Program-made: the position numbers and the translations under genes
In this document: positions 51,485 through 59,574 of the stretch, piece after piece
Layout of the letters: each line of letters opens with the position of its first letter
Numbering within the stretch: position 1 is the first letter of the stretch
Notes under the pieces: generated by a model
Seen by the model: the letters and a program-made list of their open reading frames with translations, nothing else
The model's database searches: none
Told to the model about the DNA's origin: nothing
Source of the DNA: CSP1-1 sp035620615
Lineage (GTDB): Archaea; Thermoproteota; Nitrososphaeria; Nitrososphaerales; Nitrosopumilaceae
Direction of reading: 5' to 3'
Length of the DNA stretch: 64,000 bases
Assembly (NCBI GenBank): GCA_035620615.1
Contig: DASPGM010000005.1
Span: 62,001-126,000 of the forward strand

Positions 51485-52600
51485 TTAACGAGTTTGCGAT
51501 GACGTTAATTTGTTAACTAGGTCGTGAAATTCAACTTCAGGAATTGGCGGAATTTTTAAAATTTCAAGATTTTCATTCACATGTTGTTCTAACTTTTGTC
51601 CTACTAAAGGTGCCAATACACCAGGGGTTGAACGAACAAATTGTAAAGCTCTCAAAGAGGGTTTGAGGTCATTGAACTCGGGCATTACTCCTGGTGAGAG
51701 AAGCTTTGCCTGCATTAAAGGAACACTGGTAAAGACTCCAACTCCATAATTTTTTGCCGCTTGTAAAATAGTACCTTGATTCCCATCATATTTTTGATTT
51801 TTTAAAATTAAGGCTTGATCAAGATACATGTTAAATGGTAGCTGAATAAACCTAAATCCGTGGTCTTTGCCCCCAACTTCTTTGGTTAGATTTATGACAT
51901 CAGCTAATTCTAAAAATTGTGGATTTTCAGGTTGAACTCTAAAACATTCCCAAGTGGCCAGTCCATAAAATTTTATTTTATTTTCTTTTCTTTGTGATTC
52001 ATAAAATTCAATAACATCACGTAGGTTCTTCATAAATTGCTCTTTTGAGATATCCTGAATTTGTCCCTCAACTGCATTATGTAAATAAATTAAATCAATA
52101 CATTCCAATCCCAAGTTATTCCTACTTCGCTCTAGCTGATCTTTGAGATACGGGATTGTCATACAATGATACCCAGAAGATATATCATTTTTTTGAATTA
52201 TTCCTCTTTCAACATACTCTCTATTCACATACTGCCAAAATTCTTCTTTGATATCTCCATCATTTGTCACATAACCATTTTTAGTGCTAATGAAAATCTC
52301 ATCACGATTAACTTTCCCGTCTTTTATTAATTCTGAAATTGCTTTACCAACACAACGTTCAGCCTTTTGAGAACGATAGTTTATTGCAGTATCAACTACA
52401 TTAATTCCTGCCAGTATAGATTTTTTTACTGCATTAATTACTAATTCATCTGTATGAGAATCTGGATTCCCAAGATAGGTTCCAATTCCTAAATTTGATA
52501 AACTCAGTCCATTTATTATTTGAAAATTTTTTGGATGTACTGTAGGATGATTTTTTAAAAATTCCAATGTGCCAGATGGTGTAGCACTTCCCTTAATCAT
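51485..52600 (-). CDS. Aldo/keto reductase family oxidoreductase
   Basis: About 371 residues from MIKGSATPSGT; TATA-like TGTTTAAC at 52625-52632 supports this start over one at 52642. TIM-barrel AKR features: GLSLSNLGIGTYLGNP, DTAINYRSQKAERCVGKAIS, and EIFISTKNGYVTNDG; Asp-Tyr of the catalytic set plausible within NYRS. NADPH-dependent carbonyl reduction or a related lyase role; substrate unknown. Upstream neighbour is a response regulator. Confidence 0.88.
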   Translation of the reverse strand: MIKGSATPSGTLEFLKNHPTVHPKNFQIINGLSLSNLGIGTYLGNPDSHTDELVINAVKKSILAGINVVDTAINYRSQKAERCVGKAISELIKDGKVNRDEIFISTKNGYVTNDGDIKEEFWQYVNREYVERGIIQKNDISSGYHCMTIPYLKDQLERSRNNLGLECIDLIYLHNAVEGQIQDISKEQFMKNLRDVIEFYESQRKENKIKFYGLATWECFRVQPENPQFLELADVINLTKEVGGKDHGFRFIQLPFNMYLDQALILKNQKYDGNQGTILQAAKNYGVGVFTSVPLMQAKLLSPGVMPEFNDLKPSLRALQFVRSTPGVLAPLVGQKLEQHVNENLEILKIPPIPEVEFHDLVNKLTSSQTR

Positions 52601-52625
52601 AACATATTTGAAAAAACTGGAATGT

Positions 52626-53030
52626 TTAACTGTTTTTAGCAAATGCCGCTGGGATTTTTTTTATTTTAATTCCTTGATTTACTTTATGAATAACTTCTAT
52701 TACATTATTGAGATCATATGGTTTAAGAGAAATGGAATTTACATTCATTTTTAATAGTTTTTGAACATATGAATGAGTCAGTGATGCTGAAATAATCATT
52801 ATTTTTGACTTGGGATCAAATTTACGAATTTCCTCAATCCCATAAAATCCATCATATTCTGGCATAACTAAATCCATCAGCACTATATCTGGATGTAGTT
52901 TTTGATATAGGGTAATAGCGTCTTTACCATTTTTCCCTCGGCCTACTACATTGATCTCTTTAATTTTTAAAAATTCACACAAAACTTCTGATACATCATG
53001 TTCATCATCTATTACGATAACTCTAATCAA
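52626..53030 (-). CDS. CheY-like response regulator
   Basis: 134 residues: D8-D9-E10 (VIVIDDEHDVSEVLCEF), phospho-acceptor D53 (LMDLVMPEYDG), switch S81 (IMIISAS), K103 (SLKPYD). Group with 5389 and 40596. Basic C-terminal tail IKIKKIPAAFAKNS. The frame ends at 52626, close to the TATA of the aldo/keto reductase. Confidence 0.9.
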   Translation of the reverse strand: MIRVIVIDDEHDVSEVLCEFLKIKEINVVGRGKNGKDAITLYQKLHPDIVLMDLVMPEYDGFYGIEEIRKFDPKSKIMIISASLTHSYVQKLLKMNVNSISLKPYDLNNVIEVIHKVNQGIKIKKIPAAFAKNS

Positions 53031-53085
53031 GAAATTAATTTAGGATAAACTTGTAATAGCACATTGTGTGTTTTTAATGAACATA

Positions 53086-53970
53086 TCAGAAATTTAAAAG
53101 AAAACCAAGTACGAATAAAACTCCAGTGACCCTACTAAAAGTAATTGCATACTTCATTACAGGAATAAATTTTTCAAAATCGTTAAATTTTTGTTTTAGC
53201 ATGATGCCGGTTTTTACAATCAAAGGGATTGTAGTAATTGAAATGATGCAAAAAAATGGAAAAACCTCGTAAAATAATCCAAAAATCAATACTGAATAAA
53301 TAACAAATGGAAAAATCCAAAATACAAGGGTAGCTTTTTGTTTTCCTACAGATATTACTAGTGTTTTCCTTCCTTTGGCTTTATCTGCCTCAAAATCGGG
53401 AAATGATGTAATAAATAAAACTAAAGATGATAAAACGCCAACAAAGATTCCCCCCATAATAGTTGAAAGATTAATTTCCAAAGTTTGAATAAAAAATGTT
53501 CCTAATACAATCATGGACCCCTTTATTGTTACAAATATTTCAGATAATCCCGAGTCAACAATTTTTGTAGAATAAAAGTAAATTGATATCACTGCAAAAA
53601 CCAGTATGGCTCCAATCACAATTCCATCAATTATTACAAAATAACTTCCAATTAAGGCACCAATTATTAGAAAAATTATTCCAGCACGATATACTTGACG
53701 AGGCTCAAGTAGTCCTTCTGGGAGAACCCCTGTTCCACCACTCATTTTTGTACGTCTAGTCTGAGTATCTATCCCTCGCTTAAAATCCCAATAGTCATTT
53801 AGTAAATCGACACTTGCATGAAGGGATATTACCCCAGACATCGTCAATACTGCATACAAAAAATCAATTTGACCCATATGCCACCAACTAATGGCAAGAC
53901 CTACAGCTACTGCAATAACAGATGATAGTAAAAAACGAATTCTAATTATCCTAATCCATTCTGACAACAT
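53086..53970 (-). CDS. UbiA-family prenyltransferase (menaquinone-type, MenA-like)
   Basis: 294 residues, eight or nine membrane helices. First Asp-rich motif NDYWDFKRGIDTQTRRTKMS and second FPDFEADKAKGRKTLVISVG. Attaches a polyprenyl chain to 1,4-dihydroxy-2-naphthoate-like acceptor for the respiratory quinone. Quinone is the expected electron acceptor of the NDH-2-like protein at 10712. A hairpin TTTGCGAAGTGTCCGTTCGC upstream (54035-54054) may be regulatory. Confidence 0.85.
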   Translation of the reverse strand: MLSEWIRIIRIRFLLSSVIAVAVGLAISWWHMGQIDFLYAVLTMSGVISLHASVDLLNDYWDFKRGIDTQTRRTKMSGGTGVLPEGLLEPRQVYRAGIIFLIIGALIGSYFVIIDGIVIGAILVFAVISIYFYSTKIVDSGLSEIFVTIKGSMIVLGTFFIQTLEINLSTIMGGIFVGVLSSLVLFITSFPDFEADKAKGRKTLVISVGKQKATLVFWIFPFVIYSVLIFGLFYEVFPFFCIISITTIPLIVKTGIMLKQKFNDFEKFIPVMKYAITFSRVTGVLFVLGFLLNF

Positions 53971-54099
53971 ATCATCTACTCTATTTTTTACCCCCTTACA
54001 TTATTTGGGATTATAAATTGCTCATTAATCCAATTTTGCGAAGTGTCCGTTCGCTTTAGACTACATACTAGTATTATTTCATAAACAATTAAAAAAAAC

Positions 54100-54882
54100 A
54101 TGCAGGAAAAACATCTAAAAAGAATAAAAAAATCGGAATCAGGTTTAAACGAAGAAGATGAATGGGAAGAGATCCCTACACTTGGACAAAAATTAGAAGA
54201 TCAAATAATTGAAGAAGTTCCAGACAGAAGTGTAATCATTGAAAGAATCAAAAGAAACAATCTGGAATCCTATGAAAAAGATGCACCCAAAATAAAAGAT
54301 GAATTTACCAACACTGCACAATTTGCTAAATTAGTAAGACAATATGTTGAAGAAAAAAAATCAGGATTTGAAGAATTTAAAAAAAATTATGAACGATTCG
54401 ATAAAGAGATGGAAATTCTTAATCCTCCAAAACCTGAAGTTAAAATTGATTTTAATAAATTGGAACATAAAGAAGGTAAAGTAGTTAAATTAAAGCAAGA
54501 ATTAATTAAATTAGAAACACAACGGGAAGAAATCAAAAATAATTTATCACATTTTAAAAATCAAATTCAACAAGCAGAGTTAGAATACAAATTAAAAGCA
54601 GAGCAAATTGAAGATATTGAATTTGAATTACATCGTTTAGAAAAGAAAGAAGCTTTACATAAAAAAATAAACACAGAACAAGAAGCAATTGAAATAATTA
54701 AAAATGAATTATCAAGAGGGGGAGATCTTAATGAGTCTAAGAGAATATTTCAGACTGTAAATGTATTAGTAGATCTACTAAATGAAAAAAATAAAAGTAC
54801 TGAGCTTGAACTAAATTCAGTAAAAGAAGAGTTTAAAGAATTACAAAAAAAATATTCAGAAATATTAAATAAATTAAAATAA
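54100..54882 (+). CDS. Long coiled-coil protein
   Basis: 260 residues. Acidic N-terminus (SESGLNEEDEWEEIPTLGQK), then heptad-like coiled coil from about 115 to the end (LKQELIKLETQREEIKNNLS and ELHRLEKKEALHKKINTEQE). No Cys. May be a structural or cell-division-linked scaffold; not recognised as a family. Confidence 0.65.
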   Translation: MQEKHLKRIKKSESGLNEEDEWEEIPTLGQKLEDQIIEEVPDRSVIIERIKRNNLESYEKDAPKIKDEFTNTAQFAKLVRQYVEEKKSGFEEFKKNYERFDKEMEILNPPKPEVKIDFNKLEHKEGKVVKLKQELIKLETQREEIKNNLSHFKNQIQQAELEYKLKAEQIEDIEFELHRLEKKEALHKKINTEQEAIEIIKNELSRGGDLNESKRIFQTVNVLVDLLNEKNKSTELELNSVKEEFKELQKKYSEILNKLK

Positions 54883-54883
54883 C

Positions 54884-55285
54884 TTACACCAAAGATTCGT
54901 CACTAACACTAATTGGTTTTCTTCCGTCAAATCCAACATTTTTTTCATGCCAGAATTTTATTTCTTTTTCTCCCTCTTTCCAACAAAGCCATACCTCATC
55001 ATCAAATCTTTTGGATGGAAAGTCCAAAAGTCCCTCTTCAAGTCCTTTAATCACCACGCCGGTATTTTCAAGATCTTCAATTGCTTGATAAAATTTAGTC
55101 ACAATTGAATTTAGTTTTTGTTTAATTGTCACATATTGCTCAAATGTGCTTGAAGGAGTCAAGGTAGAATTTAATTCCTGTTCAACTTTGACTATTTCGT
55201 TTTTAAGATTGATTATATTTTTGAATTTAGATACTACCATTGGAAGTTTTTCATTTGCTGTAGTGATGGTAAAATAAGAAAACAT
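54884..55285 (-). CDS. DUF2203 family protein
   Basis: 133 residues: FTITTANEKLPMVVSKFKNI, then GVVIKGLEEGLLDFPSKRFD and DEVWLCWKEGEKEIKFWHE, the GLxDFP...WLCWxxGExxIxxWH block of DUF2203. Biochemical role not known. Convergent with the coiled-coil gene. Confidence 0.85.
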   Translation of the reverse strand: MFSYFTITTANEKLPMVVSKFKNIINLKNEIVKVEQELNSTLTPSSTFEQYVTIKQKLNSIVTKFYQAIEDLENTGVVIKGLEEGLLDFPSKRFDDEVWLCWKEGEKEIKFWHEKNVGFDGRKPISVSDESLV

Positions 55286-55383
55286 ATATTTTCTAAAAAT
55301 TTTGGTTATTAAAAAGCTATTTCAAGACTAAAAATATCAAAATTTAGATTCATGTTTATTACCCAATTGCCTTTACGGAAATT

Positions 55384-55668
55384 ATGAATGAAGAAGAACA
55401 ATTAGAGCAACTAATCAACCAGACCCTGGATGGGGCACTGGCTACCATTCCTGCCCATTTGCAGGAAATTGAACAAAATAATGATATAATTAAAGTTGAA
55501 AATTCCAATGAATTTGTGTATGGATTAATTATTGGTTCAGCCTTAACAACTGGAATTATGGGGCTAGTTCAGATTAAACAAGGCCTTCCAACTTCAGAGG
55601 ATCAGATAAAAATTAGAGACTTGGTTTACAAAAAAATACCTCAGATAAGAGAGAGAATTTTTGGCTAA
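55384..55668 (+). CDS. Hypothetical protein (94 aa) with glycine-rich hydrophobic segment
   Basis: Acidic helical start (NEEEQLEQLINQTLDGALAT), hydrophobic Gly/Ala segment FVYGLIIGSALTTGIMGLVQ, and basic end DLVYKKIPQIRERIFG. Ends 7 nt before the hairpin at 55676. Function unknown. Confidence 0.6.
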   Translation: MNEEEQLEQLINQTLDGALATIPAHLQEIEQNNDIIKVENSNEFVYGLIIGSALTTGIMGLVQIKQGLPTSEDQIKIRDLVYKKIPQIRERIFG

Positions 55669-55675
55669 ATAAAAA

Positions 55676-55730
55676 AAATCCGAGGGGAAATAGGATTTCT
55701 ATTGGGATGAGAGCATGGCCCCCCGGATTT
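55676..55730. repeat. Strong hairpin; candidate RNA element or terminator
   Basis: AAATCCG-A-GGGG (55676-55687) pairs with CCCC-C-CGGATTT (55719-55730), 11 pairs with one A-C mismatch; inner AATAG/CTATT hairpin at 89-93 and 99-703. On the minus strand the hairpin ends in eight Ts, typical of an intrinsic terminator, and a TATA-like TATACTATT lies about 26 nt beyond its start. On the plus strand the right arm overlaps the start of the small ORF at 55715. Strand undecided. Confidence 0.45.
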
Positions 55731-55831
55731 CATTTGCTTGTAATAATAGTATAGAAGAATTACCTGATATCTCTGAATATGTCCAAAAAAAGACAGACAT
55801 ACTAGGAATAAAATATCCTCAAAACCAGTAA
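55715..55831 (+). CDS. Possible 38-residue ORF
   Basis: MAPRISFACNNSIEELPDIS then EYVQKKTDILGIKYPQNQ. Protein-like acidic middle; the frame continues upstream a few codons to a stop. The start lies inside the hairpin 55676-55730, which could block translation. GAGAGC just before the ATG is a weak SD. Confidence 0.35.
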   Translation: MAPRISFACNNSIEELPDISEYVQKKTDILGIKYPQNQ

Positions 55832-55860
55832 AAATTTGTAAAAATTATACCTATTATCTC

Positions 55861-55959
55861 TTAATTTCCCTTGGGTTTGTCTTTACATTCATAACAATCA
55901 CAGCCTCCCCTAGCACATTTTGCATGGTCCTTGTTTTTGCAAAAAAAGCACCTACCCAC
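55861..55959 (-). CDS. 32-residue Cys-rich micro-protein
   Basis: GTG start. Six Cys in 25 residues: RCFFCKNKDHAKCARGGCDC and YECKDKPKGN. Two likely zinc sites. No family. Upstream in frame is a stop three codons before the GTG. Read between tiny ORFs on both sides. Confidence 0.4.
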   Translation of the reverse strand: MGRCFFCKNKDHAKCARGGCDCYECKDKPKGN

Positions 55960-56041
55960 ACTCTATAGAATAATGCATAACTCTTAAAGTTTAATGTAAA
56001 AAAGAGAAATTGATGATTTCTTTATACAACAACAATCATCA

Positions 56042-56197
56042 TCAAGTAACCAAGTTCTTTTCGTTTCTCTTTGATATTTCCCGAAGAACCCTTTCATGTA
56101 ACTGATCAATGTACGCCATTTCGTCTGATGTTAGATCTCTTTTTTCTTTAATGGCGTGGTCAATCAAGTCTAGCATGTCTTGAGACTCTACAAGCAT
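56042..56197 (-). CDS. Possible 51-residue helical protein
   Basis: MLVESQDMLDLIDHAIKEKR, DLTSDEMAYIDQLHERVLRE then ISKRNEKNLVT. Two predicted amphipathic helices. ATG start. The rest of 55960-56367 shows no other gene. Confidence 0.5.
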   Translation of the reverse strand: MLVESQDMLDLIDHAIKEKRDLTSDEMAYIDQLHERVLREISKRNEKNLVT

Positions 56198-56367
56198 TAC
56201 AGATACGATATTTTGCTATGAGTTTAATGTAAAGAATTGAATTCTTTGATATTTTAGCTCACTTAGACGCAATAAAGGATAGAAGAACAGTTGAATCTGG
56301 CGCATATGAGGCTAAACACTATTTTCAAATCATTAAAATAAACTTCTTTAAAATAAATACATATACG

Positions 56368-56763
56368 ATGTTCTTCTCAGATAATGAGATCCAATTTTTA
56401 AATAAAATGGAAGAATGTAGGATTGCTACATCTCATGGAAACATACCTCATGTAAAACCTGTATCATATATTTATGAGAATGGAGTAATTCTCATTGCCA
56501 CAGATTATAATACTAGAATGTTCAAAAATCTTCAAAATAATCCTAATGTGGCACTTTCAATTGATATCTATAAGGACAAAGCTCATAAAGCAATCTGCCT
56601 ACAGGGAAAAGCTACAATAATAGAAAACGGGGAAGAGTTTTTAAAATTATATAAAAAATTCTACGATAAATTTGAATGGGTTAGAAATCAGCCATGGATA
56701 GAAAATGAGGCACCATTTATCAAAATTGTACCTTTTGGAAAAACAAGTTGGGGTTTAGAATGA
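56368..56763 (+). CDS. Pyridoxamine 5'-phosphate oxidase-like (FMN/F420-binding split-barrel) protein
   Basis: 131 residues: RIATSHGNIPHVKPVSYIYE, VILIATDYNTRMFKNLQNNP, VALSIDIYKDKAHKAICLQG. Split beta-barrel typical of PPOX-like flavin or F420-binding proteins. Whether the cofactor is FMN or F420 cannot be told. Small cytosolic oxidoreductase. Confidence 0.82.
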   Translation: MFFSDNEIQFLNKMEECRIATSHGNIPHVKPVSYIYENGVILIATDYNTRMFKNLQNNPNVALSIDIYKDKAHKAICLQGKATIIENGEEFLKLYKKFYDKFEWVRNQPWIENEAPFIKIVPFGKTSWGLE

Positions 56764-56835
56764 TTTTGGCATTAAAATATAATCAGATTTTATTATTAGG
56801 AAAAGTCTAATTACTGGATTTAAAATTACGGAAAT

Positions 56836-57021
56836 ATGTTAAAATTCAAATGTAAAGATGTTGGCTTTGATTGCGGTTTTGTGGCTAAAGGCAAAACTGA
56901 GGATGATATTCTCAGTAAATGTGCAGCACATGCAACAAAGGATCATAATATGAAACCTGAGGATATTACAGAGGAATTAAAGGGTAAAATTAAATCCAAA
57001 ATTCAAAAATCATGGTTTTAA
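56836..57021 (+). CDS. DUF1059 family protein
   Basis: 61 residues: KFKCKDVGFDCGFVAKGKTE, DDILSKCAAHATKDHNM, and EDITEELKGKIKSKIQKSWF. Matches DUF1059, a small protein with conserved Cys (C6, C13, C31) and H34/H39 that may bind zinc. Function unknown. Confidence 0.85.
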   Translation: MLKFKCKDVGFDCGFVAKGKTEDDILSKCAAHATKDHNMKPEDITEELKGKIKSKIQKSWF

Positions 57022-57081
57022 TTTAAAACTAGAATACTAATCTTCATAAAATAGTATTTTAATGAAAAACTTAGAGTCGAC

Positions 57082-57360
57082 ATGGCAGACAAAATAAAGT
57101 GTTCTCATATTTTAGTAAAAAAACAGAGTGAGGCACTAGCAATACTTGAGAGGATAAAAAAAGGAGAAAAATTTGGAAAGATCGCTAAAGATTTATCAAT
57201 TGATTCTGGAAGCGCAAAAAGAGATGGAAGTTTAGGATATTTTGGAAGAGGAATGATGGTTAAACCATTTGAAGAAGCAGCATTTAAGCTTCAAGTTGGA
57301 GCAATTTCAGAGCCAATTAAAACGGAATTTGGTTATCACATTATCAAAAGGTTAGGATAG
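57082..57360 (+). CDS. Single-domain parvulin peptidyl-prolyl isomerase
   Basis: 92 residues with full parvulin domain: IKCSHILVKKQSEALAILER, DLSIDSGSAKRDGSLGYFGR, EAAFKLQVGAISEPIKTEFG, YHIIKRLG. Catalytic-site His in SHIL and HII, Ser/Asp in S-G. Same size and features as the cytosolic thaumarchaeal parvulin known from Nitrosopumilus. Assists protein folding. No signal peptide. Confidence 0.93.
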   Translation: MADKIKCSHILVKKQSEALAILERIKKGEKFGKIAKDLSIDSGSAKRDGSLGYFGRGMMVKPFEEAAFKLQVGAISEPIKTEFGYHIIKRLG

Positions 57361-57361
57361 A

Positions 57362-58867
57362 TTAGAAATAAGCATCAAGGGCGGTTTTAGGTTTCTCAAC
57401 ATGTTTTAGTAATACTTTGGACATTTTTTCTCCCATGTTTTTAGCTGAAGTAATTTTTCTTTTGCCAATCCAATAGTATGTTTCGTCAATTGTATCTTTA
57501 GCAATTAATACAATTAATTTTCCAGCATCTTTTCTTCCCGTTCGTCCTCTCCTTTGTATATAACGAATAGAGCTTGGAACATTATCATAAAAAATTACAT
57601 GATTCACTTCTGATATATCTAGTCCTTCTTCACCAACCCTTGTTGCAATTAATACTTTAAATGCACCATCACGAAATTTTTGCACAGTTTCAATTTGCTT
57701 TTTTTGTTTTAATCCAGTTTCTCCTGCTTTACCAATTAAAAATCCAGATGCAATCCCCATATCAGTTAATTTTTTATGAATGACGTCAACTGAATCCCTA
57801 TAGCTTGTAAAGACTAGAGATTTGCCTTCTACTGACTGTAAAATCTCTTTTAGTTTTGGAATTTTGCTGTGTTCAATTCCTTTATCTTGAGCCGCCTTTG
57901 CCAAAAGAATTGCTTGAGTAAAGTTATGATCATTTTCAAATAAATCACGAACGCCAATACCTTTTTTCTTACTTGCTCTATCACAAAATCTAAGAAAGGG
58001 AGTTATTCCATGGGATTCAAAAATACTTAGTGCATAATGGATTCTGATTGCGGTAAAGAGGGGTTTTGCACAACGACGATTCTGTCTTAAAACATATTCT
58101 CGTAGTCGAAGTAGGTGGGAAAGAGATCTACTATCTTGAATGTTTGCACCGTTTCGTTTTAATTCATTATATCTTTCTTCAAGTGCTTTTTTTATCAAGC
58201 TTTGAATATGCTTCATCTCTGGTGGCAATTCTACATTAATCCATTCTGTTTTTGTTTCCTGTATGTATGGTTTAACGTCTGGGCTATCTTCTGTTCTTTG
58301 GGCTATACTTGAAATTCTAAGAGTTCTAATAAGCTCAGTTGCTTTTTCTTTCTCACTAGGTAGGGTAGCCGTCATACCCATAATTCTTGCATTAGAGCTA
58401 GCAAATCTTTCTGCAATTCCAGAATAGGCATAATCTCCAATAGTTCTATGGGCCTCATCAAAAATAATTAGATTAAATTGTTCAGTTGAAACAATTTGGC
58501 GGTCTAAATCATTTTTTGTAATTTCTGGAGTTGCACAAATTACACTATTCATCCAAAGCTTTTTTCTTTTGTTTAAGGGATCCTCGCCTGTAATTAATGC
58601 AATATCTTCAATTGTCAAATTATTTTGTAAAAATTCATAATGTTGATTGGAAAGTACCTTAGTTGGGGCTAGAAATAATATTCCTCCAGTACCTTTTGAA
58701 AGAAATTCGGCTATAACTTGAAGAGCAACAGTAGTTTTTCCAAGACCAGTAGGCAAAACAACAAGACAGTTTTCTGATTTTGCCTGATTGGCTAAATTGA
58801 CTTGATAATCTCTATTCTCAATAGTGTTTTTTTGCAAAAATCGATGTTCGAGGTATTCTGAAGACAT
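57362..58867 (-). CDS. Hef-type superfamily 2 helicase (no nuclease domain)
   Basis: 501 residues. Walker A PTGLGKTT at 39-46, DEAH box in LIIFDEAHRTIGDY near 133, motif III GMTATLPSEKEK, motif VI YIQRRGRTGR near 455. This is the helicase half of archaeal Hef/FANCM. The ERCC4 nuclease half is missing; length ends just after the second RecA domain (VEKPKTALDAYF, a possible PIP-box-like end). Acts at stalled forks. Divergent from the dCMP deaminase gene. Confidence 0.92.
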   Translation of the reverse strand: MSSEYLEHRFLQKNTIENRDYQVNLANQAKSENCLVVLPTGLGKTTVALQVIAEFLSKGTGGILFLAPTKVLSNQHYEFLQNNLTIEDIALITGEDPLNKRKKLWMNSVICATPEITKNDLDRQIVSTEQFNLIIFDEAHRTIGDYAYSGIAERFASSNARIMGMTATLPSEKEKATELIRTLRISSIAQRTEDSPDVKPYIQETKTEWINVELPPEMKHIQSLIKKALEERYNELKRNGANIQDSRSLSHLLRLREYVLRQNRRCAKPLFTAIRIHYALSIFESHGITPFLRFCDRASKKKGIGVRDLFENDHNFTQAILLAKAAQDKGIEHSKIPKLKEILQSVEGKSLVFTSYRDSVDVIHKKLTDMGIASGFLIGKAGETGLKQKKQIETVQKFRDGAFKVLIATRVGEEGLDISEVNHVIFYDNVPSSIRYIQRRGRTGRKDAGKLIVLIAKDTIDETYYWIGKRKITSAKNMGEKMSKVLLKHVEKPKTALDAYF

Positions 58868-58957
58868 CCTAACTAGATTAAGAATTAAGTTTTATTGATT
58901 TTATGGTTTCGTATCAGTAAATGATAGCTATTACTCAAATATCAATCTCATAATGCC

Positions 58958-59566
58958 ATGACAGCAGCTGAAATTATGACTGTAGGGCTAAATTCAAATT
59001 CATATATTATAGGAAACGTCATTTTTACTGTGAGTAATTCCTTTGAAAGGCCAACATGGGATGAATATTTTATGTTACAGGCAGAGCTGGCCAAATTACG
59101 TTCTAACTGTATGACTAGACATGTAGGAGCTGTAATAGTTAGAAATCATAGACAGATTGCAACTGGATATAATGGAACGCCTCCTGGGGTAAAAAATTGC
59201 TTTGAAGGGGGCTGCAAGCGATGCCAGCTAAGAATGGAAGGAAAAATAGAATCAGGGGCTTCATTAGATAGATGCCTTTGCAATCATGCAGAGGCAAATG
59301 CAATTATGCATTGTGCCATTTTAGGAATTGAAGCAGGCTCAGATGGGGCAATTTTGTATACAACATTTGTGCCATGTCTAGAATGTACAAAAATGGCAAT
59401 CACAATTGGCATTAAAACGATAATTTGTCTTGATACGTATCCTGAGACAGATTATGACCTAATCGAGGAAGCAGGAATTAAAGTAGTAAAACTTGAAAAA
59501 GAAAAAATTGATTATTGGGCTAAAAAATTAATTGAAAATCATCATGAAAAGTTAATTCCCAAATAG
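58958..59566 (+). CDS. dCMP deaminase family protein
   Basis: 202 residues from ATG; a GTG at 59030 (MSNSFERPTW) with TATA-like CATATATTATA 24 nt upstream is the likelier start, giving about 178 residues. Zinc ligands: HAEANAIMH near 110 and PCLECTKM near 139; extra Cys in NCFEGGCKRC and DRCLCN. Makes dUMP from dCMP for dTMP synthesis, or acts in a related cytidine role. Precedes polB by 8 nt. Confidence 0.9.
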   Translation: MTAAEIMTVGLNSNSYIIGNVIFTVSNSFERPTWDEYFMLQAELAKLRSNCMTRHVGAVIVRNHRQIATGYNGTPPGVKNCFEGGCKRCQLRMEGKIESGASLDRCLCNHAEANAIMHCAILGIEAGSDGAILYTTFVPCLECTKMAITIGIKTIICLDTYPETDYDLIEEAGIKVVKLEKEKIDYWAKKLIENHHEKLIPK

Positions 59567-59574
59567 GTGGATAC

